A program made the position numbers and the translations under genes. 64,000 nt of DNA from Burhinus oedicnemus (lineage: Eukaryota > Chordata > Aves > Charadriiformes > Burhinidae): positions 1,423,894 to 1,487,893 of the forward strand of contig VFFE01007504.1 in the NCBI GenBank assembly GCA_008921705.1. Direction: 5' to 3'. Positions 63,063 to 64,000 of this stretch are shown in pieces (positions within the stretch are counted from its first letter, which is position 1; the number at the start of each line of letters is the position of its first letter). The notes beneath the pieces are model-generated. The model had not been told where the DNA came from. It saw only the letters and a list, made by a program, of their open reading frames with translations, and searched no databases.

Positions 63063-63215
63063 CTTCCTGTTGGACCTTGAGCAGCGGGTGGAGGAGAATA
63101 TTGTGATCTCGGATGTGTGCGATATTGTCTACCAGCATACAGTTAATCACTTCTCTGTGTACATCACCTACGTCTCCAACCAGACCTACCAGGAGAGAGC
63201 TTACAAGCAGCTTCT
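63063..63215 (+). CDS. NGEF: NGEF exon: DH domain continuation
   Basis: The 153-base exon completes Arg, encodes 50 codons and leaves CT before a GTGAGT donor. It reads [20 protein letters not shown], then [20 protein letters not shown] and [10 protein letters not shown], matching the second part of the mammalian ephexin-1 DH domain closely. The next exon (expected to start G-CAG-GAG, for the QEKAAF segment) was not found before the window ends. Confidence 0.97.
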
Positions 63216-64000
63216 GTGAGTTCCAGTGCTTGATGCTAAATTATTTTGCAAAACTGTATAGGCCACAGACGTAGCTGTAATTTTGATATTTATGAGAAAG
63301 GGCTGGATAGCACAGAAACAGGATTTCCCACTTCACCTATTTTTCACTGCACCTCTAAAAAGAAAACACAATTAAAAGGCTTTATAGTAAGGGTGGTGTG
63401 TTATAGTATGCAAGTAACATACCAAGTAAATTCAGAGCCAGCAGTTCCCAAATGTGGGAAATATTTATAGTGCACACGGGGGACACACACTTGTGAAATG
63501 TATGTATTTTTAAACTGCAAGTAGAGGCAAGAGATTGAAAGGCCAAGAATATAATACAGCTCTTTGATGACAAGAACAGCCGCTGCTTTTCCTGAGCTTC
63601 TCAGCAAGGCATTTGACCTACCCAAAGTTGAGAAATATTTTTTTTTTTCAGAACAACAAAATTTCCTTAAAAGGAAAAAAAAGCCATTTTCTTCACATTC
63701 TGGTGTTACACACAGATGTTACCTAGGCCTCAGGATATAATCCAAGATATTTTTACAGTATTTTTCAAGTTTAGCAACTCTTTTGGCCCAGTAGGAATAC
63801 TCTTATGCCAGCTCAAAACAAAGAGTGCCCAACAAGCTTGTCTTTGAGCAGGAGAATTAATTTAAAATGGTCCTGGAGTCTTTGCATATGCTGTACTGTA
63901 TTTCCTCCCCATAGCAGCAGCTGGTTCAGGGGAGTGTAACAAGCCCTAATCCTTTCCTTTCTCTGCACTCCAGCTTTTGAGGCAAACAAACACTTCAAGG
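63216..64000. other. NGEF intron, partial, to window edge
   Basis: This is sequence after the last visible exon. It contains short A/T runs and no recognised exon or repeat family. Confidence 0.75.

Larger units (their letters stand above)
36791..64000 (+). other. NGEF: NGEF (ephexin-1) gene, 5' part, partial locus
   Basis: NGEF encodes a Dbl-family exchange factor that links EphA receptors to RhoA, Rac1 and Cdc42 in growth cones and synapses. Seven coding exons are visible, with two alternative N-termini converging on a shared exon. They cover the variable N-terminus, the autoinhibitory helix and the first third of the DH domain. The rest of DH, the PH domain and the SH3 domain lie past base 64000. 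Identity rests on close match to mammalian ephexin-1 in the shared exons (for example SSGVL-ILQP-EIKLQE and [12 protein letters not shown]) and on the NEU2 neighbour. Confidence 0.93.

Overview
The window is vertebrate nuclear DNA, most likely from a bird. Two truncated CR1 LINE copies (about 4877-5262 and 34651-35047, both antisense) have the 3'-end and ORF2 C-terminal sequence typical of avian CR1. Other repeats are sparse, introns are short, and coding exons are small with GT-AG borders. A crocodilian or turtle cannot be excluded from sequence alone.

Three genes are recognised. INPP5D (SHIP1) is on the minus strand at the left: only its first coding exon (12093-12226) and second coding exon (7054-7117) are inside, and the rest lies beyond base 1. 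NEU2 (cytosolic sialidase) is complete on the minus strand as two coding exons (20266-20466 and 17568-18506), giving 379 residues with its active-site residues kept. NGEF (ephexin-1, a Rho guanine nucleotide exchange factor) is on the plus strand: seven coding exons lie between 36895 and 63215 and the gene runs off the right edge inside its DH domain. The order INPP5D(-), NEU2(-), NGEF(+) is, from memory, the mirror image of human 2q37, with NEU2 and NGEF head to head.

NGEF has two alternative starts. A long form begins at 36895 and continues through 40619-40733. A short form begins at 50575 inside a CpG island. Both first-exon routes end in the same reading phase and can splice to the shared exon at 50769, as in the two mammalian N-terminal forms.

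The rest is intron or intergenic DNA. It holds a few degraded MIR-like SINEs, microsatellites, a G-rich minisatellite beside a 20-base assembly gap (49962-49981), a near-identical inverted repeat (arms 15718-15857 and 16882-17012, about 1 kb apart), a small hairpin repeat (1182-1286) and a perfect 20-base palindrome (43604-43623). No tRNA, rRNA, CRISPR or intact transposon was recognised. I found no clearly novel gene system; the inverted repeat and the two-promoter NGEF arrangement deserve most attention.
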